A stretch of DNA of 64,000 nucleotides from Setoptus koraiensis (GCA_048013815.1 CM106586.1:6448001-6512000), one strand, 5' to 3'. Positions 13,537-26,570 are shown, counted from the first letter of the stretch. The notes: generated by a model not told the origin, from the sequence alone. Program-made: numbers and translations.

Positions 13537-13838
13537 GACCCATTTTGGGTCGCCCATCTGCCTTCCCACTGGCGCGACCCAGTGGGTAAATGTCTGCCCA
13601 TGGGTCGACCCACCCCGACCCACCCATCAAATTGACCCATGGGCGACCCGGGTAGCCCGTCTTAGCCCAATTCTACCCACTGGGCGACCCGGGCAGCCCA
13701 TTTTAACCCATTTTGACCCACTGGGTCACCCGGGTCAGCCATTCTAGCCCGATTTCGCCCATGGGCTGACCCGGGCAGCTCACTTCCACCCCTATCTGAC
13801 CCAACGGGTCACCCGGGACACCCGGGTTACCCGAATAC
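13537..13838 (+). repeat. About 41-bp minisatellite with palindromic ACCCGGGT and CCATGG cores
   Basis: Unit starts near 13634, 13674, 13715, 13756 and 13798 are spaced 40, 41, 41 and 42 bases. Decayed copies begin at 13537 and 13576. A unit runs GACCCA.TGGG, then .GACCCGGGCAGCCCA, then TTTTAACCCATTTT. Each carries the nested palindromes CCCATGGG or CCCACTGGG and ACCCGGGT. Confidence 0.9.
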
Positions 13839-13948
13839 AGTATGATTGCGGCGCGGATTCTGCAGTTGGAATTACATTGTCAGCACATTATATCAATGGG
13901 TGCTCATGGACGAAAGTGCTTTTGTTTTTAGTAGCTTGAAATATCAAG

Positions 13949-14122
13949 ATGCACACGCCAATAGAAAGATATAATTTCACCGTGAAAACAATTGGCTTCA
14001 GTAAAGAAAACTCGTTACATCGACTCGTCGCTCACGAAGCTACCAGAATGTCAACGTTGTCCGTCCTCGAGATACAGCTCGCCTCAAAAGCCACCAACTA
14101 TACTGATAGTGTTGACTCGTGA
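13949..14122 (+). CDS. Small open frame, 57 codons, uncertain
   Basis: ATG at 13949 opens 57 codons to TGA at 14120. The peptide begins MHTPIERYNFTVKTIGF and has balanced composition without the Asn/Gln runs seen elsewhere. It lies in the only repeat-poor island of the large gene-free stretch, directly after the 41-bp array. An in-frame stop lies just upstream of the ATG. I recognise no family. It could be a chance frame or a remnant of something older. Confidence 0.2.
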   Translation: MHTPIERYNFTVKTIGFSKENSLHRLVAHEATRMSTLSVLEIQLASKATNYTDSVDS

Positions 14123-14435
14123 AGGTCAAATGACAGATCGAAACATCATGACTTAAGACCGGGATAAATCTGTGCTGCGGCTGAGATTATGTAATACTAA
14201 TTTTCATTGACAGGCATTTAATATCTCTCCAGGCGATTTGTTCGAATGAAAATGTTCGCTAGAAGTAGTATTCTGTCAATGTAAAGAATGGAAGCCAATG
14301 TGACAACGTGTCTGACAATTGTCTGGGTGGCATGGATTTGACACTAGTGAGAGTTCGTTGGTGCTGTTTATTATAAATATGATATTTATGAGCTAAACAT
14401 GGTCTGCTGTTGGTGGTGGTGGTTGTTCTGTGATT

Positions 14436-14519
14436 GATGGTGGTTGTTGTTATGTTGGTGGTGGTTGTTGTTATGTTGGTGGTGGTTGTTGTTATGTTGG
14501 TGGTGGTTGTTGTTATGTG
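14436..14519 (+). repeat. 21-bp minisatellite, 4 units
   Basis: Four 21-base units built from GGTGGTGG plus TTGTTGTTATGTT repeat in register. Because 21 is a multiple of three, both strands stay open here, which produces a misleading 221-codon minus-strand frame. Confidence 0.9.
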
Positions 14520-16638
14520 ATTGGTGGTGGTGGTTGTTGGTCTGGTGCAGATGGTTTTGCAGGTGACTGTTATGATGGTCGCCGCCAAGCGGCCAATTCG
14601 TTCGAGCATACAACTTGTATGATACAAGGCGACCGGAGAGCCGACCGGAAACAAGCGTGCGGCTGTGCGGATAAGTAGCGCACATTGCAGGCTGTGCGGA
14701 TAAGTGGCGCACGGTGCCTGACGTGTGCGGTGCATGTCTGGCCGCTGCTCGATATCAGGCGGCGTGTCTCGGCCGGAGAAAGTGATTGACCGGGCCGCGG
14801 GCTTCAGCTGCGGCCCGACTGCGGCAGCCACCACGGCGACAACAACGACGACGACGACGCCGACAACAACAACGACGCCAACCTGTTGAATGAAACTACC
14901 TGTCCTGTGGAATGGAACTGGCAAAAGTTGCCCATTCCAACAGTGTGTTTGTGTGAGATGCGAGGGGCAAATTGCAAACGTCGCAAGCTATGCGAACACT
15001 GCAACAACTTGCGGCCAATATATGAAATATGATGATAACAATTTGAGCGAGACTCGCCCATCTAATTGGATCCGGCTGCCGCTGGCCGGCGATTGTTACG
15101 ACATGCGCTCGCTGTTACGTAACAACATAAATCAGGCATCGGCAGTGCGTCGGCCGCAACACATCACATTTATATACATACTTGTGTGTGTATATTGCTT
15201 GATATTCTAATTATTGTTACGCAACAGCGAATGGCCGCATCATCGTTGCAAGTCATGACCGGCGTCCACGGGTGAATATGAACAGTGTATATCAATGATA
15301 CGATATCATGTCCGCTGGTCATATCCAGTGGCTCGCCGGTGCGCTTGTTGTCGCTGGCCAGCGGCCGTCACAAAATAGATCGGCGTGGCTGTCGCTGTTG
15401 TGGCTTGTTGTTGTTGGCGCCACTGCCGGCGCAACAAGAACAACGGCGGGCCAACAATGGCCGCCATGACGTAACAATAACAACGCGGTCAGTCAAATTG
15501 AATCAGTCGGATCGGCATCGCATAAGTTTGATAAGTGACAGTGGCGTCTGTTTACGAGTTGCTGCTGCTGCCAACAACGCCAACAACAGCAACAGCGGCA
15601 ACAGCGGCAACAGCAACAACAACAGCAGCAACAGCGGCAACAACAACAGCAACAACGACAAGGCAATATCGCAACTATCGCAGCGACCGGCCGAAATTGC
15701 GCCATTTTTCATTTTTTCGCAAACTCTGGCCGATATCACAAGCACATACAATGTGTAATACAATTAGGGTTGGCCGTTGCACTCGACAGCAACCTATTCG
15801 ATGCAACGGTCCCAGCTACACCTGTCGGGCTGGACGGCCGCTCCAGTCACGCCTCCGCCCGGGGCTAGCGAGTGCGAGCGGATCCGCGGCGGACATACTT
15901 GAGCCGCTTGCCGGGCTCGATAATATAGAGTCTATATACGGTCAATGTATGCCATCTATGCTGACAACGCATATGCTATTATACGTATATGCTATTATAC
16001 GTATATGCTATGTAAGTATACGATTGTGTAGCGGCGAGACGCGTTGACTGTGCGCCGACGATTGCAAATTACATAACACGGCACGACGCTCGATGCTTGA
16101 TGGATGCAAATCGAGAGAGAGAGAGCGCGAGCGGAAGGGGGGCCGAAACGAGCCCGAAGGGGGCGACAGAAGCAGCGACAGAAGCAGCGACAAAAGTAGC
16201 GACAAAAAGAGGGCGACAAACGGAATGTGCAAACGGCGGCCGCAAATGGAAGCGACCAATAGAAGCGGCCGCACGGAGGCTCCCGGCGCTCGCCTTGGGT
16301 CTCCGGCAATCCGTTACACACTGTGTAATATACAGACTCAGTCACACAAGTTTGTGTTTGGCAAGTCACGTCGGAGCGGCCGAACGATTTCACTCTTTTC
16401 TCGCTGCTCGCTCGAACGGTCAATGTTGCCCGAACCGCCGAGCCGTCGGGCCGTCGATCCTTCGAATCGCTGAGCCACCGAGCCGCCGGGCCGCCGAGCC
16501 ACTGAGCCGGCCAGTGGCGAACAGTGTGCCGGGCAACCATCGTGACGCATGATGATGATGGAGATGATTAATCAAAAAATAAACGACTTTCATCAAACGC
16601 AACTGGCAGCTGTAACAAGCCGGCCACTTGTTCGCGCC

Positions 16639-16751
<113 letters not shown>

Positions 16752-17529
16752 CGACAATAACAGCAGTAGCAACAACAACAACGGCAACAACAACAGCAAG
16801 CCAGCGACCACGACAACTGCAAATTGAATTAACAGGTAAGTGTTGTGGTGCGCACAAACAGTGTGCATTGTTGTCGCTGTGATTACGCAACAACGCACAC
16901 AGTTGGGCCAGAACAGGTAGCCAACAACAGGGGCGACACTCGCGCTGGTGGCTAGTTGATCACGTTTGCCGGACGCCGGCTTTGTGTCGTAATTGAACTT
17001 GCTCCGCATTGGATGACATCGATCAATTGGCTGCGAGTGGCAACTTGCGACCAGCGAGCCGCTGCCAATATGCGCTCGAATCTGTGCCCGAATCTGTGGC
17101 GGTGACGTAGCGGTCACCTTCCGTTGCCGGTTCATGTGCCGGCCGGCTCGTCGACGGTCCCGTTCGGTGCCGCTCGGTCCGCGCCGCGCAGCGCTGTCGC
17201 CGGGCAGCGGCGAGCGGCGGCGGCGGCAACGGGCACGGGGCTTGCGGGAGTCACGATCGTTCATTATTACAGTTATTATGCTCACAAGTCAGTTTGTTAG
17301 TTTGTCAGTGCGGCGCTGATGCTCGGCAACAACGGGCAACAACGGGCAACAACGGGCAACGACGGGCAACAACCGGCCAGCCAGCAATGTGAGCAACATG
17401 GCGCTTGCAGCGCATTATTGCCGAGAGCGTGACATAACGTGTGTTATGTAATGATTGATGGATTGCGGACTGCAAGCTGCGGTAAGCGAGCACCGGATCG
17501 CCAATTGCAAAATGGCCAACAACAAATAG

Positions 17530-17565
<36 letters not shown>

Positions 17566-17820
17566 ACGGCTCGGCCGGCTACCGGCTGCCGGCCACATAA
17601 TTGGTGCGCACACCGCATGGCTGCCGGTTACGTAACGCAGCCAGTTGAGCGAGTTGCTGGTCAGTGACTTGATAGCTCGGGCTCAGTCATCACAACTGAG
17701 TTATGTAACGCGGCGGCACAGTTGCCGTTGTAACCGTTGCGTAACGCAGCAAGCCGTAAGTTGCCGGTTACAGGTCGCCTGTGTTTGCCTGTGTTTGCCT
17801 ATGTGCTGCCGGACTCTCTG

Positions 17821-17901
17821 GCGAGCTCAAATTGGCGAGCTCAAATTGGCGAGCTCAGTTTGGCGAGCTCGGCCTGGCGAGCGCGGCCTGGCGAGCAAAG
17901 T

Positions 17902-17935
<34 letters not shown>
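17821..17935 (+). repeat. 14-bp minisatellite (5 units) followed by (GA)n
   Basis: GCGAGCTCAAATTG-type units run 17821-17890 in 14-base register, each starting with GCGAGC. A (GA)n tract follows at about 17907-17933. Confidence 0.85.
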
Positions 17936-17936
<1 letters not shown>

Positions 17937-18239
17937 CGAAATATCACAATGTATAATTGGTGCGCTATAGTGATACGCGTGACATGCGCTGCCAAGATCG
18001 ATTAGTGTCCGCACTCGTTCGAGTTGCACCGGTCAGTTGTTGGTTTACCGTTTCATCCGCACAGTTTAATGCGGCTAATGGAAGCCATTACTGTTATGCT
18101 ACATAATGATACATTGCCAGGCGATGTTGCGCAACAGCACACTGGCTGCTAACTGGCCCGCTCACGGCGACAGTGTGGCCGACAGTACGGCACCGCCGCT
18201 TGCGTGCCATTGCGCAACATGCCCAAGCGGCCCTTGGTC

Positions 18240-18296
18240 TCACCTGTGCGCGATTACCTCACCTGTGCGCAGATACCTCACCTGTGCGCAGATACC
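18240..18296 (-). repeat. 19-bp tandem array carrying splice-donor-like cores
   Basis: Three 19-base units read TCACCTGTGCGCAGATACC on the plus strand. On the minus strand each contains ACAGGTGAGG, a near-perfect 5' splice-site consensus. No exon is evident next to it. Confidence 0.8.
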
Positions 18297-19804
18297 TCAC
18301 AGGCTGTGAGGCGCAATGAGTGTGGCCCAGCGGCCAAACTCGACCACTCTTACTGGTCGTTAGAGGGAGCCCGAGCGGCCGCTCGACACACACAGATAGA
18401 GCGGCCCAGAGCGGCCACCGAGCGGACGGAGATTGGTCATCGGGCGGCCGCAGAGCGGACGGTGGGAGGTTCATGGCGGCGCTGTTGGCAGTGTTATGCG
18501 ATATGGGCAGCATAATGCGATACATCGCTCCATTGGCCGTCCGCTCCGGCCCGATAGACAATCGAGCATCTATCAGCAATATACTCACTACTGATAACAA
18601 CTTGTCCTCCAGTGTATCGGCCATCCGTCGGCCATCCGTCGGCCATCTACCGGCCAACAACAAGTGGCTTGCACCGGTGGACACAAAGCGCCACTTCCGC
18701 CACTTCGGACGCACAAATTGCGACGCAAGTTCCGACAACCAGTGCTTATATCGACAAGTGCAATATTGACACAGTATGGTCCCACTGACCACATGGCAGC
18801 GCTGCTCTGGCTGTGGGCCGCGCACAGGTGAGCTGTAGTTGGACAGGTGAGCTGCAGTTGGCGCGGCTATCACCGGCGGCCACTCTGAGGGAACGATCTT
18901 GGCAAAGAGCGAGCCGAGTGCAGAATTGGCCCGCTCTGTTGCTGTTTGGTCGCTCAATCATCTGGCAGCAGCAACAACAACAGCAACAACAACAACAACA
19001 ACAATAATAATGATAATAATAATAGACAGCAGCGTAATAAGCATAATAATAATAATGATAATGATAATAGCGCAGAGTCGCTACGGCACACAGTGTGTTG
19101 CGTAATGTGTGTGTTACGCAATGTGTGTGTGTTACGTAATGTGTGTGTTGTGTAATGAGCGGCCGCATGAAAGTAACGGGAATTAATTAGAATAGAGTGA
19201 GCACGAGAGCATCGCTAGATAGAAACTACCGCTGGCCGGTATCGCCGGCATGGCCGAATGGCTCGAATAGACAAAGATTTACTTAATTAGGTAAAGAAAG
19301 TTGGCTCTCTATCTATACACTCATCACTCATTGAGGCCATCAGTCATTCCATAATCTGTGCGTCATTATTATTAACATTATTATTATTACCGTTACTTTT
19401 ATTATTATCATTATTGTTATGGTCAATATGATGCTGCCTGTCGTTGTTGTTGCTGCTCAAAATTAAACCGGCTTGTGTCGACTTGTTTCAAACACACATA
19501 CTCTGCAGTGTTTTCAAACGACACAGCTCGCCGGCCAGCCGCTTTTGCCGTGTCCAGCCGCTTTTGCCGTGTCCAACTGGCCACAGCTAGACGACCAAAG
19601 ATTTGGTGCATTCGGGCCTGGCCAGATGGAGCTGGCCAGTTGATTGACGATGAAAAGTTGCCAGTGTTGCGCAACTTGTGACCGGCTCGACGGCGACAAC
19701 CGCCACGACGAGCCGCTCTAAACGAGCCAATCAACAACGGCAATCAATAGATATGATATGATTCACTGATGAATATCGGATGGTCAGTCAATGGGATATC
19801 GCAT

Positions 19805-19896
19805 ATTCAGTCGGTCAGATATTCGGTCGGATATTCGGTCGGATATTCAGTCGGATATTCGGTCGGTCGGATACTCAGTCGGATGGCGAGTCGGAT
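19805..19896 (+). repeat. 12-bp minisatellite
   Basis: ATTCGGTCGGAT repeats with occasional four-base insertions (GTCG) across about 90 bases. It lies 1.6 kb upstream of the TRPV start codon, with no gene attached. Confidence 0.8.
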
Positions 19897-21491
19897 GTGC
19901 GGCGATGAACGATGAGCAGAGAGCCGATGAGACGACGGCCGTGATTGCGACCAGTTCATTAGCATGAGACACAATGTAACGGCACGGCGATAATAATAAT
20001 AATAATGATAATGCAGCAATGCAAACAATTGCAATTGCCGGCAATCATAATGAATGGCAATTGCAGTGATTGAATTGCGCGTTGCCTTAACCTACTCACA
20101 CCACATACTTATACTGTAGCACATGTATAAGTATGTTGCCTAGTGCCAGCTATTGCATAATACCTGGCACTGTATCCTGTATGCGCCGTATTACGCAATA
20201 ACTTGATTGATTTCGTCAATCACTGTCAGACTGGCTCACAGTGCGACTAGTTGCTGTAGTTACATTGCGTTGCACAATAACGCAAGCGAAATCGCAGCAG
20301 TAATGTGTTACTGTGATATTACCATTGCGCAACTCTCTTAATTGATCTCTCATTAACGGTTGTTGACTTTTGTCCCTCACATTGGCGTTGTTAGCTAGTT
20401 TTGCGCGATTGGCCAACAGCAGCATAATGCTCATGCAAAGTAGTCATGACGACCACCATTTTGCCCGTCGCCGCTATCATCGGCTTGTGTCGGCCAGGCT
20501 ACATTGTATCAGTGATTGGTTGCTTGTAATTGATGCGGCCATCACACACACACAAACTTGACACAAACAAACTAACAATGACGCAACAAACGCCGAGCAA
20601 TCGCATTAGCATAACAATTGGCCGGCCTGTCGCATCAACCGCCGATTGGCCGCCAAAATATAAAGAGTCAGTGGGGGTAAAATAAAAAGAGAGCCAACAA
20701 ATCAACAACAAGCGCACCGGAAGTGAGTAAACACACACACAATTAAAACACCGCAAGCACAATTAAAAAACAATCACCATCACAATCGACTGTTGTGACC
20801 GGCGCGTGACAACCAGTTTCCGTCGCTCAATGCGTCGCCCTCGTTGGCCGTAAATGCCATAAATCACAATTTCCAGCGATAAATCGCACAGGCAATAAAT
20901 CACCAGCTATGAATCGCAAGCGATGAATCACAAGCGACAACACGGGCCGACAGTGAAACGAAATTAGGCCGAGCTGGCCAAGATTGATTGTGATTGATTT
21001 GATCGGGCCCCACGCTGCCCTTCTCACGGCACCAGCCAGTCGCTGGCCGGCGGTCAGCTCGCGCACATGGCACAATGCGATTATCCGCGCGATCAGTTGC
21101 GTCATAATGGGTCATGATGGGTCGCGCTGTCATGACCTTTTCTGTCTGGCCGTTTGATGCATTCGCTCAATTTCCCAGTTGCCACAAATGCAGCCAGCCA
21201 ATTGTGAACTTCAATTTCAAAATATTATTTCTATTGAATTCCGTTTCGACGACAGCAGCCCATTGTGTGCATAATTTTTGCAACTTGAATGCCTTGATTG
21301 GCCTCCATTTGCTGGCAGCATTCACCTTTGCTGCAAACGTCTAATGTTTGCACTTGCTGCTGCTGCTGCTGCGTCTATCGCAACAGAGGAGCCCCACACC
21401 GGACACACACACACCCGTCGGCGGGCACCCCCACACGGTATTTTATCACACGGTATTTTATCACACGGACACAGTCGCAAAAACAAAAACA

Positions 21492-24400
21492 ATGGGCAAT
21501 TTCCAGAAACGAATAGCGCCCGCCAAGACGGACATCAAGCGACAGGTGGACAGTGACCATTTGAAGCAGCGGCCCATATATCAGCTGATAAATATGAAGA
21601 AGGGCGGCCAGCTCATTGACGTAATGCGCCAGGCCATCAGTGAGCATGATTTCAGCCATGTAATTAATTTAAAAAATAATAACAATTTAATTAGTAGCTT
21701 GAGTTAGATTTAATTGTTCGGACTTTCGCTTGCTCATAGTTTTGCTGCATGATGACGCTCACATACGCCCGCTAGCATGCGCTAATGAAGCTCACTGTTA
21801 TTGATGATGCAACTAATCGAAAGCTCAATGCTGATAATTATTTACCATTTGTTAATTATCCGTTTCCATTTATAATCGACAACAACGACAACAACGACAA
21901 CAACAACATTAACAACAACAACAACAACGCCCGCCATGACGCCCACAGGTGGACGATCACATACGGCAACTCGTGAAGCCGTATCTGTACAACGAGGGCG
22001 CCGGCAAGTGGTTTCCGTCGGGCTCCTCGTTGAATGCGGCATCGTTTGCCCCGGACAAAACGCACACAAAAACCTGGGGCCCGACGGAAGAGCAAGAGTT
22101 TTTAGCGGCCCAGGCGGCCAGCGACAAATCAAACGCAGACAAGTCAAACAATCAATCCAATGACGGCATCGACGCTCGATGGCCCGGCCGTCAGTTCGTT
22201 TGTTGGAGATTGGAGGAACGGGGCTTTGTGGGCGAAACAGCCCTGCATATATGCTTTCTTTTGTCCACATTCATACACATGATGCTGGCCAAAAGATTGT
22301 TGAGCATATTCCCAAATTTAGTTTACGACATTTACACTTGCGAGGAATTCTTTGGCGAATCGCCACTGGTGAGCTTGCCACTATGGCTTCCACTCGTTTT
22401 AGCTAGCCAAAATTAACCTTTCCACATAATCAACATTTTCGCAACTCTTTATTAATTAATTAATGATTAATTAATAATACTAATTAGTTAATAATAATTA
22501 CATAACAATAGCTATTCTTACTCTATGCATACCATTGTTGCGTTTATTGCGTGCATCTCATTATTATAATTCGCACTGGTAGCACATGGCCATAGTGAAT
22601 GAGGACACCGAAATGGTGAAATATCTACTGGATTGCGGCGCAAACGCGCATCAGCGCTGTCTGGGCAGATTCTTCTTGCCCGACGATCAAAAGGATTATC
22701 CCATCGATTTCGATAGCACCAACGGTATTGTCGACAACAGCAACAGAGGCGCCAAAGGTGACAATTTCACCGACTATCAATGGTAAACGAGAGAGGCCAT
22801 TTGTTGGCCATTTTATCTTACAACTGCAACACTGACACCAATGTCATGTTTTTGCTTTTACAAATATTTTCACAACAATGTTTTCACAATTCTTTTGCCT
22901 TTCATCATTTTTTTTTTCGCGCATCATGGCAAAAAGTCACGTTTACTGGGGCGAATATCCGCTCTCGTTCGCAACATGCCTGGGACTGGCCGATTGTTAC
23001 AGGTTGTTGCTGACAAGAGGCGCCGACCCAAACAGACAAGACTCCAATGGTAACACTTGCCTACACACTGCCGTCATATCAAACAGACAGGTTCGTTGGT
23101 GTCAGTAGACGAAATGTTGATATCATCAATAATATTAGCGCATAATTGATTAGTCCGCTCATCATAATAATTAATTAATTATCGCCATTCGCCCACCATT
23201 CATTATACCGACTGTGTTATCACCAATGCAGGATATGCTAGATCTGAGCTTCGAATTGGGTGCCAATATGTGTGTGAGAAATCATCAGGGTTACACTCCG
23301 TTGGGTTTGGCAGCAAAACTCAACAGAGTTGAGGTGAGACTTTTTTGAGTGATAAGCAGCAGTCTTGGCATATGCAGTCATGCATATTAATTGATTAATT
23401 AATGACCTAAGTCGATTAATTATCGATTGTTCCATTGTTTCGCATTGTTCGTAACCGGCACATGCATTATCGCTATTATATTATAGATTTTCTTTCACAT
23501 CATCGACATCAAGCGTCACATTAAATGGACCTTTTGTAATGTTGCCTTTGTAGAGCACTCATTAACAGAGATAGACAGCATCGATTGTTCAACCGGTCGC
23601 ATTAACGCCACCAATGCCCTATCGGTGGTCACTTTTGGGGTTAGTAGTGGCCAGTTGGCCTGCCAATCAATTGCTCAAAATTGTTGATCCAATTCCTTTG
23701 TATTCATTTCCTATGTGTATCTATGTATATGTTTATGCAATGTATGTGTGTATGCAATGGTTAGGATGATCTGAAACATTTGGACATGTTTGACGGCCTA
23801 TTGAGCGATATTCTAGACGCAAAATGGAACACTTTCCTCAAGAAGAAGTGAGTGCACCACCGGAAACCAGCCGTCTTGGCACGGCGCTCTGGTGGCCAAT
23901 TTATTTGTTAATAGTGATAGTAATTTGCAAATTAATTATAACCCCTCTATCCTGTCTTTAAATGATGCAGATTTCACATACTCCTGGGCAGATTTTGCGC
24001 CTATGCATTGATGGCGTTCGTTGCCTTTGCCAGCCGCACCTCTAGTGAGCTCAGATCAACTACAGAATCGGATAATCACAACCGCCATCACTATTATCAT
24101 AAATACGTCCAAACAATATCCGAGAGTCTTTTGTTGATTGGCGCACTCAATTACTGTTACATTTACCTGTGGCGACTTTACATGAATCTAAACCGAGCTT
24201 TGTTCTTGCAAACTATGGTGAGTTGCTCTGCAATGTCTCGCTAGTCTCACTATAAACGGATCAGTAATCATCAATTTATAATCAATTGAAAACTTTACTA
24301 AAACTTTACTGCCAACACTACAAACAATCAATAACAACAATGCCGGCTCAATCATCAACAAATCATCATCACGTTACCTAAAAGATGCGAGCGCCCGCTC

Positions 24401-25738
24401 TTACTCTGTTCCTCATATCGTGTATACTGGTGCTACTTTGTTTTCCATTGCGCCTAATATCTGGTCACGACAGCCTTGAGAATATTCTTATTGTTTTAAT
24501 AATATTCATCACTCCAATCAAGTTTTTATTCTTTTGTCGTGGATTCAAATCCGTTGGACCGTTTGTTGTCATGGTATACAAGATGCTCGCATCGGATCTA
24601 CTTTGTTTCGTCCTCATTTATAGCATTTTCGTTTTGGGTTTCGCTCAATGTAAGCTGCCTACCACTGTGCCCACAAACCAGCTTTTCCAAAATCCAGCCT
24701 CGTTAACAATTCACATTGACGACAACTTGTATCGACGATCAAACAATTCTAGCTTTTTTTGTCATATTTAGATCTTACAGGGCGCCAGCGGATAAAAGTT
24801 TGAATTATTTCGAAAACTTTTCCACATCTATGATGTCCATGTTTTTGATGGCGCTAAACGAGTTCGATTCGATCTACAATGAATTCAACAACACCGACTA
24901 CCCAATACTGGCAAAGGTATAAAAGCCTTGTATCAACTTAACTGCCGATAACTTTGCCACCCAAACTCATTGCATTGTCATAACTAACTAACTACTGTAA
25001 TTTCAATACTTCTATCAATAGGGTATGTTTCTTATTTACATGTTGCTAGTGTCCGTTCTCCTCATAAACATGTGAGTAGCTGTTTGGTTGGCTCGGTTTA
25101 ATCAATAGTTCAAACATATATAATATAATCTCTGATAATTTTCGTGACAAAAACAGGTTGATTGCCATGATGGGTAAAACATATCAAGATATAGCGTCTC
25201 AAGGCAATGAAAACTTACGTCAGTGGGCACGCATTTTACTCATAGTAGAAAGAACACTAACGGATAAAGAGAGACTTTATTTGTTGGAGGGATACACGTC
25301 TCTTACGCGATCGATCGGACCATCGAGCAAGTCAGCCCCGATTCTGCTGACCTCAACGAGTAAATGTTCACAATCTAGCGTTTGCACCAATGATTCAATT
25401 TTGCTCTCTTGCAAACACGATAGTAAAAATGATAACCAAGACAATATTGTTCAGCAGAGAGTTTTGCCAAGCACTTGGTCTATATCTGTGAGTATTGACC
25501 TCTTCTGAAACGTCCCATTTGCGACGTCCATCCTCCAACTATCTATTATTGATAATATGTTGTTGCAACTATCACCGATGAAAATATTAACAATTTGATG
25601 TCGTTCTTTTGTGAATAGAGCGCTGACCAACGAGAGGAGATAAATCGATTGTGGTTGCTCAAGGAGAACAACAGAAGAAACAAGGCAAAATTTTGTTCAA
25701 AGTGCCAACAGCAACGCCGCAATCCAGCCGATAATTAA
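21492..25738 (+). CDS. nan: Nanchung-like TRPV cation channel, 13 exons, complete
   Basis: Exons 21492-21659, 21949-22368, 22583-22782, 22937-23090, 23232-23333, 23487-23639, 23765-23847, 23971-24217, 24385-24649, 24789-24916, 25022-25071, 25157-25487 and 25619-25738 join in frame to about 806 residues, near the size of fly Nanchung. The N-terminus has [16 protein letters not shown] and [11 protein letters not shown], typical of Nanchung/OCR channels. Ankyrin repeats occupy about residues 130-400 ([43 protein letters not shown]). Six membrane segments follow from about 427, ending in S6 [15 protein letters not shown] and a conserved QWARIL after it. In insects Nanchung pairs with Inactive in cilia of chordotonal mechanosensory neurons. 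The start is the first in-frame ATG before the conserved block. Exon 10 could instead begin earlier, pairing with a weaker donor at 24726; the chosen GTAAGC donor gives GFAQS, matching the family. Confidence 0.93.
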
Positions 25739-25922
25739 CGAAAGCCTAGAAGGCCAAACACACAATGGGGGCAAAACGGTAGTGCTAAAAGTTGTGTATT
25801 CCGAACAATGGTTACAGTATTGATAGTGTATGGGACACATTATAATGAAGTAATTAATGTAAGTGTGCATTGGTGTTAGATCACAAGATTAATTCAAGAC
25901 AGACGAATCGGCTAGCAATGGT
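25739..25922. other. Short convergent intergenic gap
   Basis: Only 184 bases separate the stop of the plus-strand channel from the stop of the minus-strand phosphatase. Both 3' UTRs must lie here or overlap. I see no canonical AATAAA on either strand. Confidence 0.7.
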
Positions 25923-26570
25923 CTAGTCTGTGGGATCGGTATCCTCTAAATCGTTGGTATCATTAAATGCCTTGTATCCAAACAGTCCTCTTATGAGTAA
26001 CATTCCGAAGAAGTTAATGGGCAAAAAGGTGTGAAATTGAAGCCAAAATTCCAAGAATCCAATGAGTATACCGGCTACACAATCAAGCACATGATGTCTG
26101 CCCAACACAATTCGTGACATACTGACGCTGGTGGCCCAGACATTGGCAAAGAAACACAAAAATGGACTTGTGTGTCCAAAATAATGTGAAATAAAGCAGG
26201 CAACGTAAACAGATCTTGTGCAATGTCCTGACGGAAATGAGTGTTTGTCAACGCTGGCAACAATATATTGGTCTCGTTGATAGGCATAGTCTGGTCTGCG
26301 ACGACGAGCCAGAGCCTTGATAATGGCAACATAGAAGACGTCCATAATGAGTCCTATTAATAATTTTGGCAACATTGAGCTTTGTTGATTGTACACAAGC
26401 AATATAATATTGGCAGCTAACCATAATAGTCCGTGGCATGACCATTCCAGAGCCAATAGGATGGGTTTTGTTTGGGGCGAATACTTGTGACAACGTGAAA
26501 ATATAGCGTAAGATAAATGTTTGTCAAATTTCACCACGCTGGGCTGTATTAGGCCCTTGATGGCGTCCAT
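25923..26570 (-). CDS. PLPP6: PAP2-family lipid phosphatase, PLPP6-like (polyisoprenoid diphosphate phosphatase)
   Basis: An uninterrupted 215-codon frame from ATG at 26570. All three PAP2 phosphatase signatures are intact: KALARRRRP (residues 85-93), FPSGH (catalytic His116) and SRIVLGRHHVLD (152-163, second catalytic His and Asp). The order and wording match vertebrate PLPP6/PPAPDC2 (KGLVRRRRP, SVDKYSFPSGH, SRVMLGRHNVTD). That enzyme is an ER or nuclear-envelope protein that removes phosphate from presqualene, farnesyl and geranylgeranyl diphosphates. Hydrophobic segments flank each motif, as expected for a multi-pass protein with the active site on one face. It is shorter than human PLPP6 (about 295 residues), which has a longer cytosolic N-terminus. 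It is single-exon and converges on the TRPV gene. Confidence 0.93.
   Translation of the reverse strand: MDAIKGLIQPSVVKFDKHLSYAIFSRCHKYSPQTKPILLALEWSCHGLLWLAANIILLVYNQQSSMLPKLLIGLIMDVFYVAIIKALARRRRPDYAYQRDQYIVASVDKHSFPSGHCTRSVYVACFISHYFGHTSPFLCFFANVWATSVSMSRIVLGRHHVLDCVAGILIGFLEFWLQFHTFLPINFFGMLLIRGLFGYKAFNDTNDLEDTDPTD

Noticed and set aside
14259-14924. 221-codon minus-strand frame with Thr/Asn repeats
   Set aside because: Kept open by the 21-bp array and GTT/ACG repeats; the opposite strand is open too, and composition is not protein-like.
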